Assembly (NCBI GenBank): GCA_039621445.1
Contig: CP154956.1
Coordinates: forward strand, 68,682,349-68,746,348
Source of the DNA: Euglena gracilis
Taxonomy: Eukaryota > Euglenida > Euglenophyceae > Euglenales
Reading direction: 5' to 3'
Length of the DNA: 64,000 nt
Positions 32,347 to 43,374 of this stretch are shown here, in pieces (positions within the stretch are counted from its first letter, which is position 1; the number at the start of each line of letters is the position of its first letter). The position numbers and the translations under genes were made by a program. Under the pieces are notes generated by a model. The model ran no database searches and was not told where the DNA came from. It worked only from the letters and a program-made list of their open reading frames with translations.

Positions 32347-33256
32347 TCAGGCAATCTCTCCTCCAGCTTGTTTCCAAGCATGAGGACAGAGATTGGACGC
32401 AAAACTGGGGCCTAAAAATGCAGGATTCATATCAATTGTTCGTCTAAGCAATTCCCGTGGGGCATAAGCCAGTTTGGGTGCTGGGTATGCTGCAGGTTGA
32501 TCCTGCATATACGGCAATAGCGGTGGGTTATTGTCAGGGAGGGGTTCGCCTCTAGGCGGATCGACGTAGGTGGGGTTGCGGACACGTTCGCGAGTATCGG
32601 CAAGAATTTTCTGTAATCGTGCACGCTCCGCAGCTTCATGCTCGATTTCTGCCCTATGGGCTCTTTGGGCCAGCTCAGTTTGTTCGACCTGTTGCTGGGT
32701 GGGTTCAGGAACAGGCAGTACCTCGGTGGTGGCCTGTTGTCCTGGAGGTACTGGTGTCTCCTGGGGTGGCGCCATTGGTGCTGTTACAGGGTGTTGCGCC
32801 GTTGGTGCAGCTACAGACTGTGGCGCGGTTGGCGCTGCTGCAGCTGCCAGCGCTGCTATTTTTGCTGGCACCGGTCTGTGGGGTTGCGCCTTTGCGCAGG
32901 CTTGGCCGGCACGGCAAACGGTACGGGCACGGGCACGGGAGGGGGTGCGGCCAGTTGGCCACCCGATGCCCGACGTTGCTGTGCAGGGGTGGCCTGTCTG
33001 GCTGGGGCTGGGGGTTTTGGTCTCCCCATTGGGGATGACGATTCTGGCCTGCCCCGTTTACTATCAATTCTGCTGGCCTGTACGGCTGTGACGCATATCT
33101 GCGTTCTGCAGACCGTGGGCCCTGGAGGTGTTCCAGGGATTGGTAGTACTGGATGGCTTGCTGAGGTGATGTGAAGCGGGGTTCTGGGAGGGGTTCATGT
33201 ACCGTTGGTACATCCTCTTCCACAGCCATACTGCCTTCGGCCTCGGCCTGCTCCAC
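32347..33256 (-). CDS. Extra ORF 2: Pro/Ala-rich with helical C-terminus (frameshifted)
   Basis: 32705-33256 and 32347-32871 overlap in different frames. Text is TAPQSVAAPTAQHPV-type repeats, then QRAHRAEIEHEAAERARLQK (strong helix) and AYAPRELLRRTIDMNPAFLG. No known domain. Confidence 0.4.
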
Positions 33257-34668
33257 AATCCTCAGCCCAGGATCCAGGTGCCTGAGCCACTGGCACTTCC
33301 CGTTTTACGGGTAACTGACTTCCAGCTTCCAGATGGGCTGTATATGAAAATGGCGGTAGTGCCGTTGACGGTTGCGTCGTTGGCTGATACGCGTATTGCG
33401 TTGGGGGTTCCCAATATTCCGGTGGTGGTGCTCTTTGCATACGAGGAGGGGACTGGGTATCGCGAAAAATTCGCGATGGCTGCAACATTGGTGCTGGGAC
33501 ATCGCCCGCCTCGTTTTCCGCCACTGGGGAGTTACGCTCCCGCATATATTTGGTGAATGCACCTGGGTGATGACGATTCCGCGGCATCGGCGGTACCTGG
33601 ATACCCAGTGTACGCACGCTGACATCATGGGGATATTCCCCAGGCATGAAGTACACTTTCCCTGTCATCCGTGTTTGGCCACAAGCGCACCATTGTGCAA
33701 TAGGCCTATTAGCCAGGCCCAAAATCTGACGGCAGTGGGTATCCCACATCACTTGTAAGGAGGGGTCTTCTCTTTTGAGTGCGCTAACGCGCAGGGCAGT
33801 ATGCAGAGTTTTCTCTGCGAGAATCACCAATTCTGCCGTGAATGCGGGGTATGGCACTGTTGGTGCTGGCTGGGGCGTCTCATGCGCCGCAGGGATCGCA
33901 TAAGGGGATATACTACTGCTGCTGACCGCGGTCTGAGCCGCAGGCGCCCGACCGGGTTGAGCAGCAGGAGGGGACATCGCCTGCACAGCGTGTACTTGGT
34001 GCGGGACACCCTGTACGGATTGATATTGGGGTTGTGTTTGGGGTTGTTGAGTCATAACGTACTGTGGTGCATACAGGATGGGAGGTGAGGGACCAGGCAT
34101 GGCGTAATGCGCCTGCTCCATTGGAGTTGCCTGTCCCTGCCTCGCATACTGTTGTTGTTCCATTGGAACTTGGTGTACCTGTTGAGGGTGTGGTTGTTCC
34201 ATTGGAACTTGATATGCCTGTTGAGGAGCATATGCAGCACCCATTGGCACGGGGGCCGCAGGAGCGACTGGTGGCGGTTGCGCCTGAGAGGGGGGCGGCA
34301 TTTGTGCCTGAGAGGGGGCTGACATATGTGACTGAGAGGGGTATGGCATTTGTGCCTGAGCCATTTGAGGTGGGGGGTGGCATTTGTGCCTGAGCCGCAT
34401 AAGTGGCTGGAGGGGGTTGGTATACCGCATATGCGGGAGCCCCTTGGGCTTGTGGTGCCGCCGCATAGGCGTGTGGGGGGTAGGGAGGGATGGCATACTG
34501 CATAGGGGGCAATCCTGGGCCGCGCCCTGGGTCTTGCATTGGTCCGGGGACCAAAAGCAACAACAACAAAAGTAGCTTTGATGAGCTGTAGAAAAAGAAG
34601 AGAGAAATGAATTGGGGTTGGGAGAAAAACACAGAGATGGGAGGAAAATGCCTATGGGCCGATTTCAA
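33195..34668 (-). CDS. Extra ORF 1 downstream of pol: Pro/Gln-rich protein
   Basis: 33195-34496 is open for 433 codons; the frame before it (to 34668) adds a hydrophobic Leu run (KLLLLLLLLVPG) that could be a signal peptide or membrane anchor. The main body is Met/Pro/Gln/Ala repeats (QVPMEQ, AQMPPPSQ), then a folded-looking segment with LVILAEKTLHTALRVSALKR, CRQILGLANRPIAQWCACGQ and TRMTGKVYFMPGEYPHDVSV. Not recognised. An env-like or accessory protein is possible; that is inference. Confidence 0.5.
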
Positions 34669-35132
34669 AAATTATTCACAGAGATGTCTATGTTATTTCT
34701 TTTATTCCACAGCTTCCAGTCCTGTTGGACATAACCAATAAAACTGGAGGCTGGCTCCCAGGTGTCTTCCTCTGGCCCATAGCCTTTCCACCTGACCTTC
34801 CAGTAATGGACTCCCCGATCAAGTTTGTGATCGAGACTTTTGTCCACCACAAAATCATCCGTTTCGGGTAACTTGGAACGGGATTGGAAATAAAGGCACG
34901 GTAGTTCTTTGCCATTAGGCGGGGAAAGGTACGGCTTGAAATCATCCATGTGAACATCCTCGATCACTTTGGGCAGTGCCACCCTATATCGGCCACTGTT
35001 ACCAGCGCGTTCGAGAATTTCACAGGGCCTGAGCCAAAGGGGGTCTAGCTTGGAAGCTTGCATACGGAATCGGCTATTCCGAACCCATACGCAATCACCA
35101 GCACTATGGCCAGGTGATTTGAATTCTTGCAA
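34665..35132 (-). CDS. Integrase C-terminus with chromodomain
   Basis: GDCVWVRNSRFRM and DPLWLRPCEILERAG are the integrase SH3-like region. The end reads LDHKLDRGVHYWKVRWKGYG and EEDTWEPASSF, a clear chromodomain with aromatic cage-type residues (Tyr/Trp, Trp). Chromodomains steer chromoviruses to marked chromatin. Ends at a stop at 34665. Confidence 0.85.
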   Translation of the reverse strand: MQEFKSPGHSAGDCVWVRNSRFRMQASKLDPLWLRPCEILERAGNSGRYRVALPKVIEDVHMDDFKPYLSPPNGKELPCLYFQSRSKLPETDDFVVDKSLDHKLDRGVHYWKVRWKGYGPEEDTWEPASSFIGYVQQDWKLWNKRNNIDISVNNF

Positions 35133-35174
35133 AAAATTATTTCTCTTTTCAGAATGGATATCAGTAATGCGTTT

Positions 35175-35741
35175 TTAAACAGTAGTTCTGAGAGACTCTA
35201 TTTCGGAGAACCATGTCTCACAGGTTACGCTGCTTCGAGCTGGTCTCTCTGATGGTATATCACCAATCGCTGGCGGTTCTCGCCCAAAAACAATTTTATA
35301 TGGGGAGTGTTGCAAAAATAAACCCGGTAAGGTGTTTATATAAAAAAGGGACCATGGCAAAACCTGGACCCAGGCCTGGCGCGAGTCAGCCAGCGAGAGG
35401 CTGAGCATATTTACAACAGCCTTCACTGCTGCCTCGGCGCGGCCAATGTCCTTCGGGCGATATATAATGGAAAAATGCTGTTCGATTCCCAGTAAACCAC
35501 ACAGGGTTGTGAAGAATCGGGAAGAGATCAAATGGTCTTGATCACTGACAATCTCATTCGGCAAGCCCATTAGGCGGATACACTTCTCCAGAAGTATCTG
35601 CGCTAAAATTTGCGCGGTCAACCCTGCCTTTTGGCCTGGAATGGCTACTATGTAACCACTCAACCGACAGACGACAACAAAAACATAATCGTACATTTTG
35701 CCGTCTGTTCCTTTGCAAGGTTCTAATTCAAGAACATCCAT
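35175..35741 (-). CDS. Integrase catalytic core of the giant element
   Basis: DDE core: MDVLELEP (first Asp), VVVCRLSGYIVAIPGQKAGL, IVSDQDHLISS (second Asp) and YRPKDIGRAEAAVKAVV (Glu, about 35 residues later). Followed by WVQVLPWSLFYINTLPG and SPYKIVFGREPP, standard for gypsy integrases. 188 codons with no stop, the best-preserved part of the element. Joins cDNA to the chromosome. Confidence 0.85.
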   Translation of the reverse strand: MDVLELEPCKGTDGKMYDYVFVVVCRLSGYIVAIPGQKAGLTAQILAQILLEKCIRLMGLPNEIVSDQDHLISSRFFTTLCGLLGIEQHFSIIYRPKDIGRAEAAVKAVVNMLSLSLADSRQAWVQVLPWSLFYINTLPGLFLQHSPYKIVFGREPPAIGDIPSERPARSSVTCETWFSEIESLRTTV

Positions 35742-35839
35742 GCAGAGGGACGTAAAATGTCTGGGAGTACGGGGAAAAAATCAAGCGTACCAGGGGGGGT
35801 ACCTCTGCGCGGTTTCCCCGCTTGACAAATTTGGCACCG

Positions 35840-36430
35840 TTACGAAATTTGCAAGCAGCGCGAATGCAAATCTTTTTCTTTCAGGGTTTTGCAGTAGCTG
35901 CGACCCACCGAAGATAGAAGTTTGGTGGCCCCAGGGTGAGGTTGGTTGTGATAACAGAAAATTACTTCATCAACCAAGTCACGGGGTATACAATATTTAT
36001 ATCCCGCATCATCGCGGTAAACCAACCGTAGGGGGAAAGGGTATAATTATGTACAACTTCGCCATTGCGCAGTCTGTGCACCCCGTGCTATATACAGGGT
36101 CATGGGAATAATACCATTCGCGAAAGAAGAGGGGGAAAGGAGATAGAGATCGCGTAATGCGACGGGGGCCAGGTGTGCGGCCTCGTCGCCTTCTCCCCCG
36201 TATAGGAGAGACTGGCAACGAACGAAAAATCGATGAACTGGGAAAAGAATCCAACATATCGTCGGCTGCGTCATATCGACGTGCATATTCATCAGCCTCT
36301 TGGCTGCCATGAAAGGTGGCATCACCTTCATCGGGTTACCGGGGTAATGCCAGGTTGCTCGCCTAAGCGGGTCTGCTACTTTCTGTGTATGGCCAGGGGT
36401 ATATACAACCACTAGGTTGAATTGGCTCAA
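35840..36430 (-). CDS. RNase H end and H2C2 zinc domain of integrase
   Basis: 36047-36430 carries YTPGHTQKVADPLRRATW, the RNase H C-terminus and linker. 35840-36025 gives YKYCIPRDLVDEVIFCYH then HPGATKLLSSVGRSYC, the integrase N-terminal zinc domain with paired His. The matching Cys pair is blurred by a frame change (ADLRCKKI-type text). Binds zinc and stabilises integrase. Confidence 0.65.
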
Positions 36431-36489
36431 AAATTCATGCCATCGGCATCTTCAACACTAGTATTTGCACCAAGGAACTGGAGACCCAA

Positions 36490-36894
36490 CTACGCATTTT
36501 TTTGCAAAATATGTACGATTGCGTATGTTTCCTTCTCACGGATACTCCACTTCATTTGGCCTCTGCCATCTTCACCTTGTAGCTTTCTACTGAAAAATGC
36601 TACGGGGCGTAATTCGTTTGCCGCGTTATGCTGGCTTAGAACACCGCCTACAGCATAATCGCTGCTATCGACTTCCAGCGCATAAGGCTGATAGGGATCC
36701 GCGATGTCGAGTACGACGTTTTCAAGCATTAGCTTTTTAATGCTCTCTAGAGCTTCACGCATATCTGCGTCCCATTGGATTTTTGTATTTTCGGGTGCGC
36801 GATTTTTGAGTGGCCTCGATAGAGGCACCGCGATTTTCGCGAAATCCTTCATGTAAATCGCGCAGTATTGGGCTGATCGCAAGAATCCTTTCAA
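36490..36894 (-). CDS. RNase H of the giant element
   Basis: Starts in the RT connection (GFLRSAQYCAIYMKDFAKIA) and reads YALEVDSSDYAVGGVLSQ (catalytic Asp), ELRPVAFFSRKLQGEDG and WSIREKETYAIVHILQ (Glu). Continues after a break at 36430 with FNLVVVYTPGHTQKVADPLR, the end of RNase H. Degrades template RNA. Confidence 0.85.
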   Translation of the reverse strand: MKGFLRSAQYCAIYMKDFAKIAVPLSRPLKNRAPENTKIQWDADMREALESIKKLMLENVVLDIADPYQPYALEVDSSDYAVGGVLSQHNAANELRPVAFFSRKLQGEDGRGQMKWSIREKETYAIVHILQKNA

Positions 36895-36960
36895 ATGGGT
36901 GATGGTCTTGATGACCTCAGGTTTCCGTTTCTTAAGGGCCTCTAGTTTGCTAGGCTCCGG

Positions 36961-37759
36961 TCAGCGGTGGCCATTATTAAGAATGTGACCGCAAAACTTT
37001 ATCGTTTCGCGAAATAAGTGCATTTTAGCTCCTTTAACAAAAAGTCTATGTTTGAGGAATGCAGCTAATACCGCGTGAACATCACGATAGTGAATGTCGA
37101 GAATATTCTCGTGTGTATTCACTGAAGGAGGGGGGGTAACAACCAAAACATCATCAATGTATACCAGCGCAAACGGTAAATCCCGTAAGACCCATTGGAT
37201 CATGCGCTGAAACCCTGCTGGTCCATTCTTAACACCCAATGGTAAAACCGTCCATTGGTAGACACCTTTGGATTTTGGATGTGACAAAATCCGTATAGGC
37301 TTGCGAGTCGGGATCCAGATACATTTGGTGGAAACCATCCTCCAGGTCGAAAATTGACCACAAGCAGGTATCCGCTTGTTTTGTGATGAGGTCCTCAATT
37401 AGAGGTAACGGGAATATGTCATCCTTAGTTTGTAAGTTTAAGCACCGATAATCCAGTACCAGCCTCCACTGTGTCTGACCTGATGGGTCTGGGGGCTTAG
37501 GAACCACAAAAGCTTGGGAGTTCCATTCACTTTTGGAAGGGATGATCCACTTCCTCTCTATGAGCTTTTCAATCATTTCATTGAGAGCTATCTCTCTTTC
37601 TCCTGAACAACGGAAAAATTTCCGATACATTGGCTTTGCGCCTTCTTTAAGCTCAATCTTAAAAACAAGCGTAAACAGGGTTCTCCAAAACACCAGAAAA
37701 TTCGCGACTGATGCGCGTACAAAATTCTGTTGATTTGAGGTGCTGTCCTGCTCTTTCAA
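36961..37759 (-). CDS. Reverse transcriptase of the giant element
   Basis: Fingers and palm are clear: EREIALNEMIEKLIERKWII, SEWNSQAFVVPKPPDPSG, WRLVLDYRCLNLQTKDD, LWSIFDLEDGFHQMYLD (first Asp). After a frameshift near 37265: VLPLGVKNGPAGFQRMIQW and ALVYIDDVLVV, the YxDD box. All three catalytic Asp are present. Ty3/gypsy type. The frameshift sits between palm motifs. Confidence 0.85.
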
Positions 37760-38448
37760 TGGCAGCGGAAACCTGTTTTTTGGTCATACAAACGACAGGG
37801 GGGGCAGAACGGTGATGCCTATCGGCATTATCGACAAAAGCCGTATCGGCTCCCACATGGTCCGTATGATCGAACACACTAACATTCAGGGGTGGAGATT
37901 GAGAAACATTGAAAGCATCAAAGAAACAAACACGGAAAATGATTTCTTGGAAAGGTGGTAATACCACTCCCGGAAGTCCTCGAATAGAGGAACATCGTTT
38001 GGTAGGTCCCACCAATAAAATGTGACATAAGTCAAATTTTGAAACCATTCCGCTTCGGGATTCACAGTAACAAGTAATGCGCCTCGCGCTTGATCCTGGA
38101 AAATCATATCTACAACAAGCGGGATAAGTTTTAGGGGGGATGCATCCATAGGATAGTGTCTCCCCAAAACTTATCAAAAGCATTAGAATGTTGCGACCAA
38201 TGTCGAGGTAATCGCGAATGCGCGTTGGAAGGGAATGCACCTATTTCTAAGGTCAAATCAAAGGAATCCGCCATATCGGCGATTTTTGAAAACCAATGTT
38301 TCAAACTTCGATATTGACCAAACTTGAAAGCATTCCAGGTATTCTTGTTGTACTTGGAGATCTGCTCAACATCCTGAAGCCGGGGAACACGCTGTAACAC
38401 AGAACAACGGAATTGTGGATCATCCACACACATGTCCATAGGACTCAA
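37659..38448 (-). CDS. Pre-RT region of the giant element (frameshifted)
   Basis: Three overlapping frames: 38131-38448 (MSPMDMCVDDPQFRCSVLQR, ISKYNKNTWNAFKFGQYRS), 37886-38167 (MDASPLKLIPLVVDMIF, WDLPNDVPLFEDFREWYY) and 37659-37900 (DHTDHVGADTAFVDNADRHH). The text is protein-like and consistent in strand with pol. It may be the RT N-terminal extension or a second protease domain. Not identified. Confidence 0.4.
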
Positions 38449-39461
38449 TCCAGGAGGGTATGGGTGGGTCGGGCATACACCCAGTCATCGGTGATGCGCG
38501 ATAGCGCGGAATGCGCGATATGCGCCGGATTCGCACTATGTGCGGCAAGCGCGATACGCGCAGGATTCGCCATATGTGCGGAAAGCGCGATATGCGCGGG
38601 ATTCGCACTATGTGCGGCAAGCGTGATATGCGCGGGGGTGTTACATAGCGCCATGAGCGCATATGGAGCGCTATGCGCAAATCCAAAGAGGGAGGCTTTG
38701 CCTTTGCACTGTAGTGCTTGATTCACTTTCGCGAATTGCGAAAAACTGCCAAGTGTATTCGTGAGCTGTGAATAACTACCAAGTGTACTGATGGGTGTAT
38801 CATCCATGGTACCAAGGCTGTGTACCTTTTGGGTATCTATTAAATCCGTACCAAGTTTATGGGTACCACTACCAGGCGTAGGGGGGGGGGAATTCCCGGT
38901 TGCGGGATCCGATCGGATTAGTTTGGAAGATTCAACAAGACATCCACAATCAAAATCATGGTAAGCGGAAATTCTCCGACAGCGAGCGCATTGGTAGGAA
39001 GGTTGGTGCTTCTGGTGCGCGTTTGTGTGGGTGTCAGTACATAAGTTGGTGTCGGTTGGGGTAGCTGCTGAGGGGTGTACAAGGGTGTCTGAAATCGACA
39101 CACCTGGTGGAAAACGAAAAAGATGGGCAGCTGGGCGACTACTCGACACCGTAATAACTTCAGGCCTTTGGGCTTTCACCTGGGAACCCAGCGAAACGTG
39201 CGGGGTTAAGCTACTGGCTTTCCCTACCGCATGGGAAACGAGCGGTAACAGAGCGGTGGGTAGGGGGGCAGCTTTCTCTTTACCCCTAGGGTAGGAAACG
39301 GCGTTTACGTTGTGTAAATGCGGGGGGACGTCCTGGGTGACGTCATGTGGAACAAGTTTGGGGGTGTGGTGTGTGTGCGGGTGGTAGTGCGCAAACCGTG
39401 CGAAGGACAATCCACCACCAATCGGTGTTGCCGTAGGAATACATGACATCTGACCCGGCAA
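38445..39461 (-). CDS. Spacer ORF with Cys/His motif and ANPAHIALAAHS repeats
   Basis: 338 codons. Contains CARCRRISAYHDFDCGC, a possible zinc-binding cluster, in the middle, and a C-terminal run of about 12-residue repeats (ANPAHIALAAHS) encoded by 36-bp DNA units. Lies between protease and RT, where Ty3 elements usually have only a short linker. Function unknown. Confidence 0.45.
   Translation of the reverse strand: MPGQMSCIPTATPIGGGLSFARFAHYHPHTHHTPKLVPHDVTQDVPPHLHNVNAVSYPRGKEKAAPLPTALLPLVSHAVGKASSLTPHVSLGSQVKAQRPEVITVSSSRPAAHLFRFPPGVSISDTLVHPSAATPTDTNLCTDTHTNAHQKHQPSYQCARCRRISAYHDFDCGCLVESSKLIRSDPATGNSPPPTPGSGTHKLGTDLIDTQKVHSLGTMDDTPISTLGSYSQLTNTLGSFSQFAKVNQALQCKGKASLFGFAHSAPYALMALCNTPAHITLAAHSANPAHIALSAHMANPARIALAAHSANPAHIAHSALSRITDDWVYARPTHTLLD
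38497..38645. repeat. 36-bp tandem repeat, about four units
   Basis: Units GCGCGATATGCGC-GGATTCGC-ACTATGTGCGG-AA repeat with small changes. Each unit contains a GCGCGATATGCGC near-palindrome. Confidence 0.75.
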
Positions 39462-40305
39462 TATTCGCCTCGAATGCCCAAGTACCCAGAAAATTTTTGG
39501 AATTGTGGGGGGGGTGTGGTGCTTCGGGGATAATGGGGAGGACTACGTCCAAAATGAATCCCAAGTCACCACCGCACATGGGGCTGTTGTCTGCAGTCAT
39601 AATTTTGACGGGACTCTTGGCATGAACCAAGAGGGGGGGGGTGTATAAGTCCTTTGCGGAAAAGAAGTGGGATTCGACACTCTGTGTCGACTAAAATTTT
39701 GCCTTGTGCACAAAATTTTTGAGTTTTTATTTTCGCTTGGACCAAAAGTTCCATGGGGGGTACGCAAAGCGAAGGGTCGGGTGTAAAATTGTTGTCGCGC
39801 CAACTGTTCCATGACCCTTTGCTTACTTTGCTCATTTGCTATTTCTTTGATGAGTTTGGGGGTATAGCGCAGTAATACCACATCAAATTGTTCTTTGATT
39901 TGCGTTTCCACTTAGTGTACCATAGGTACCATGCAAATTCGGGGAATCGCGATTGCGCGAATGGTGATGCGGTTGCGCATGTGGGGGTGAGGTATCACAT
40001 GGTTGCACCATTCGTGCTACTAGGCGAATTTGGAAGGTATGACCAATACCCGGTGTGTGGGTGCGGATCACACCACGAACTAGTTCGGATTCCCGAATCT
40101 CTTGACTTAAGAGGGGGGTGTGTCTGGGTTTCGCTTGAAAACCCGACTCATCATCTGAAAACTCGTCCATTGGGACTGGTAATGCTAATGGGGGGACCAC
40201 CGCGTGAGCGGAAACGCGATTTGGTGGCAATGTGCCTGTGGACTCGGGGACTGGTGCGCGAATAGCGCTTTTTGAGCTGGAAGATGCGGCAAGTGTGCCA
40301 ACCAT
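39343..40305 (-). CDS. Protease region of the giant element
   Basis: 39883-40305 is a Pro/His-rich linker. 39597-39911 starts METQIKEQFDVVLLRYTP. In an overlapping frame the text ILVDTECRIPLLFRKGLI matches the retropepsin DT-G/S active-site neighbourhood, with Glu replacing Gly, then VKIMTADNSPMCGGDLGF in the next frame fits the flap and strand that follow. The active-site substitution and frame changes indicate a dead protease. Confidence 0.5.
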
Positions 40306-40311
40306 ACCCGA

Positions 40312-42424
40312 TTACGGGTTTTGGTGGAATGAACGCATTTGTGCGTGAATTTGGTCCAAATTTGTTGCAAACTCATGCACACTTTGATCCAAATGGTCAA
40401 CAACCTGCCAATTGTCAGTTATCCTACCCACATCCTCCTGCAAATGCTTAATCCGCCTACTGTATGAGGGTAGCTCATCCAAAAGCGGGATTTTGTCAGA
40501 AATCGACTGAAAATAGCGTGCAATTGCACCAAAACCAGTGTCCAATTCCTGTACTCTTGTCACCAAAGTGCGCATTGCACTGGAAATGTTCTCCCATTGT
40601 GGAGATGGCTTGGTGGGATGGTCCGAATGCAGATCTTTGAAGTTTTCAGCCGTTGGCTGTTTCTGCAACACTGAAACTTGCGCGGATAGCGCGATAAGGT
40701 CATTTTGCAGTTTTGTAACATCCTGCTTTACCATTTTCTCGGTGTTCATGAGACTGTCACAAAATCCTTGCATGATTTGATGATTTTCTGCGCGCATTTC
40801 AGCGTGAATCTTGTCCAAGTGTGTGTTTGGGAGTGTGGGGGTTGGCGTTGGTAACGGCAATGTGCCTTGGGGTGCTGATTGCACCTGAAGCATTTTTGTG
40901 CTCATTTCTTGCAGGCGTTTGTGCAAATCCGCTATCGCGGTGTGAATGCCGGTGACATCCGGGATCCTACCAGCTACTTCCGCATAGTAGGTGTGCAACT
41001 TAGCCAATGAGGCATCAATGTTACCAACATCTTTGTAACTGTTTGTGCAAATCGGACACGGTGGCCTTGAGTCCGCTAATATCCGGTGTTGGTGCACGGG
41101 TTGCCGCATTACGGTTCTGCAAATCCGCAATTGCGGTTCGGAATTCCATTGTGTCATTCTGCCACTGTTGTTGCAAATTCTCAATCATACTCACGATATT
41201 CGCGTTTTGGGTGTGAAAACTTGCAATTTCAGCGGGAATCTCACCACAGTGGAAAGATTTCTGCTCTAATCGAGAAAGGCTTTCCTCCAATTGTTACACA
41301 TACGTGCGGGAGGCAAAACTTTCATTGGCGTGGGCAGAAAAGTGGGCAAAATTCGCGGAATCACCGCTCAACTGGAAAATGCGCTGTTGCGCTTCCTGAA
41401 ATGCGGTTGCAAGTGTGGAGAACTGCTCCATTGTAATAAATTGTCCCAAATTGGGGTTTTTGATAGGGGGTTCATGCAACCTTTTGCTGCAATTGTGGAA
41501 GAATTGCTGTAATTGGCTCCAATTGGTGTGATAAAGCTTGCAAACTATGTTGCATGTTGGAGAAAATCGCATCATTGCGGGATTGTGTTTCACACATGGC
41601 TTCACTCACTTTTTGGAAGTTTTGTGGCAAATGTGCCTGCAAATGTGTGTCTAAACCTTGACGCAAAGTTGCTAGGTCCACATTGGTGGATTGAAAATTT
41701 GTTTGGCAATATTCACCAACATCACGCACATAACTCCAAAGGTAATTCAGCCTGTGTTCTACAACCTTTTGGTTGTTTTCATCAAAATCCAACACCTTGT
41801 TAAGTGTCATAGCGCAATCCGCTACACAAGTGTGGACATAGGAGATTTGCCGCGTTAGCGGGTGTATAAGCCGGAACTGTCAAACGCATCTCCGGGTGAC
41901 ATGGCAATGCCGGAAAAGAACCCGTATCGGGTGGTGCAGGCAATTGCCCAATCGGACTTGTTCGGGGGAAGCATAGGGGGGGGCTGAAAGAAACATGGTG
42001 TTTCTAACCCACCCTCAAGAAAATTTTGCCGTGGTGTATCCCCCTCAGAGTCAAATGTGCCTATCGGCACCAGTGCGAGATCTCGCCAGGGGGCATGGGT
42101 GTTAGCCGATCGGCTTTCCAACAAAAGGGGTTGTGCCTGTTGGGCATTGGGTTGCTCTATAGAGCTTGACACCGATAGGTGTGGGGGTGCCCATTGGGCG
42201 GGGGGAGGAGTACTCGACACAGACACCGATAGGTGTGACACACGCGGGGAAGGATTACCTTTGAAATGGATCAATCCTTGTGTACCCCTACGAGGTTGTG
42301 AATGCTCATTAGAGCTAGACAATGATGCCGCACGTTCAAGTCCTCGAAGTGAACCAATCAATGCAGCGTAGTCAATGGGAGTTGTGCTCTGCATTTTTAA
42401 AGCAAAAAAAAACACAAAAACCAA
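40312..42424 (-). CDS. Gag-like coiled-coil region of the giant element (frameshifted)
   Basis: Successive minus-strand frames: 41855-42424 (Ser/Pro-rich N-terminus with MQSTTPIDYAALIGSLRGLE), 41472-41810, 41021-41290 and 40312-41184. The last three are long amphipathic helices with heptad-like spacing (RTAIADLQNRNA, DLHKRLQEMSTKMLQVQ, QDVTKLQNDLIALSAQVSVL). The repeated A-DLHK-LQ theme suggests internally duplicated coiled coils. No zinc knuckle is visible. Position upstream of protease supports gag. Three or more frame changes. Confidence 0.55.
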
Positions 42425-43370
42425 GTATAACTTGTGGTGAAAATTTCAGAAACGAGTACAAAAAGAGGGGATAGTATAAAAAGTAAGCAGAGACCCGAAC
42501 TCTGAGGTTTGAAGCAGCGTAAAAAAAAAAACTGCGAACCGTCAGAGGACGTGTCTGTGCGTACGACTTTGGCCGGAAACGGCTTGTAGTGCCTGTGGTC
42601 GCCTATAGGCGGGGCACCACACGACCGTTTGCGGTCAAAATGATCCAAAACCTCAACTGCTACCAAGTGTACGTCCAACCTTTCCTCGCTTTCGCCCTTT
42701 GGTGCGCAAAAAAGGTAAAAGTTGGAGTAACAGGAAAAATTGAAAAGAACAATATAAAAGTTGTTCGCCCTTTTCCCCAATTAAGAGGCAGAGGGAGAAG
42801 CCCTATGGGCTACGACAAGGAAAAGTGCCAAGTGACTTGGCTGTCCTTTCAGGACTTCAAAATGAGAAAAATAAAATGGGACTTGCAGTGATTTTCCGAG
42901 CCCCAGGACCTTTTTAGGTCAAATTGTTGGTTAAGGACCCCTTAACAAGGGCTCCTTTCCCACCAAACCAGGGCCGTTCCCACCCAAACCAGGGTGTGGT
43001 GGTGATTGAAGACTTTAGGGGAGAAATAAAAAAAATGAAACCAATGAAGAAGACATCAAAGAAAACGAGATCTCAAAAAAAGTCGGCAAGTTCCTAAAGA
43101 ACAACAAAAGAGACCAAAATCAGAAAGGGGAGTGTTGTGCACTTGAGCTTGTCAAGTCTTGCTGCAACTTTCATGTTGAAACGCAACCCTGGCAAGACGG
43201 GCTGTGAGGCGACATATCCCAATACACCCCCCCTGTTTGCTTTATTAGACCCCCAGCCACATTGGTAACAACACACGGCCACACACACACGCGGTACGTG
43301 GCCATGACCCTCCAGTGGGTCAACACCGTGGAAGGGCGGACCTGGACCTTCACCGCGGAGGTTTCACGGA
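42425..43370. other. Upstream flank of the giant element, no gene
   Basis: Contains the palindrome CGCCTATAGGCG (42600-42611). No coding domain. If an LTR exists for the giant element its 5' copy should be within or beyond this stretch. Confidence 0.35.
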
Positions 43371-43374
43371 GGAG

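Larger units (their letters stand above)
28480..42424 (-). mobile_element. Giant Ty3/chromovirus-like retrotransposon, decayed
   Basis: One strand carries, in order, gag-like coiled coils, aspartic protease, Cys/His region, RT, RNase H, H2C2-DDE integrase and a chromodomain, followed by about 6 kb of extra ORFs. That is the Ty3/gypsy chromovirus order with an added 3' region. Several frameshifts and stops interrupt pol. I did not find matching LTRs by eye at either end, so the borders are the outermost readable coding sequence. Some frameshifts may be assembly errors. Confidence 0.75.

Noticed and set aside
28353-42640. GACC-CAAACGGTCGT near 28353 and its mirrored form near 42625 as terminal repeats of the giant element
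   Set aside because: Only about 15 bp, inverted rather than direct, and itself partly palindromic; likely chance.
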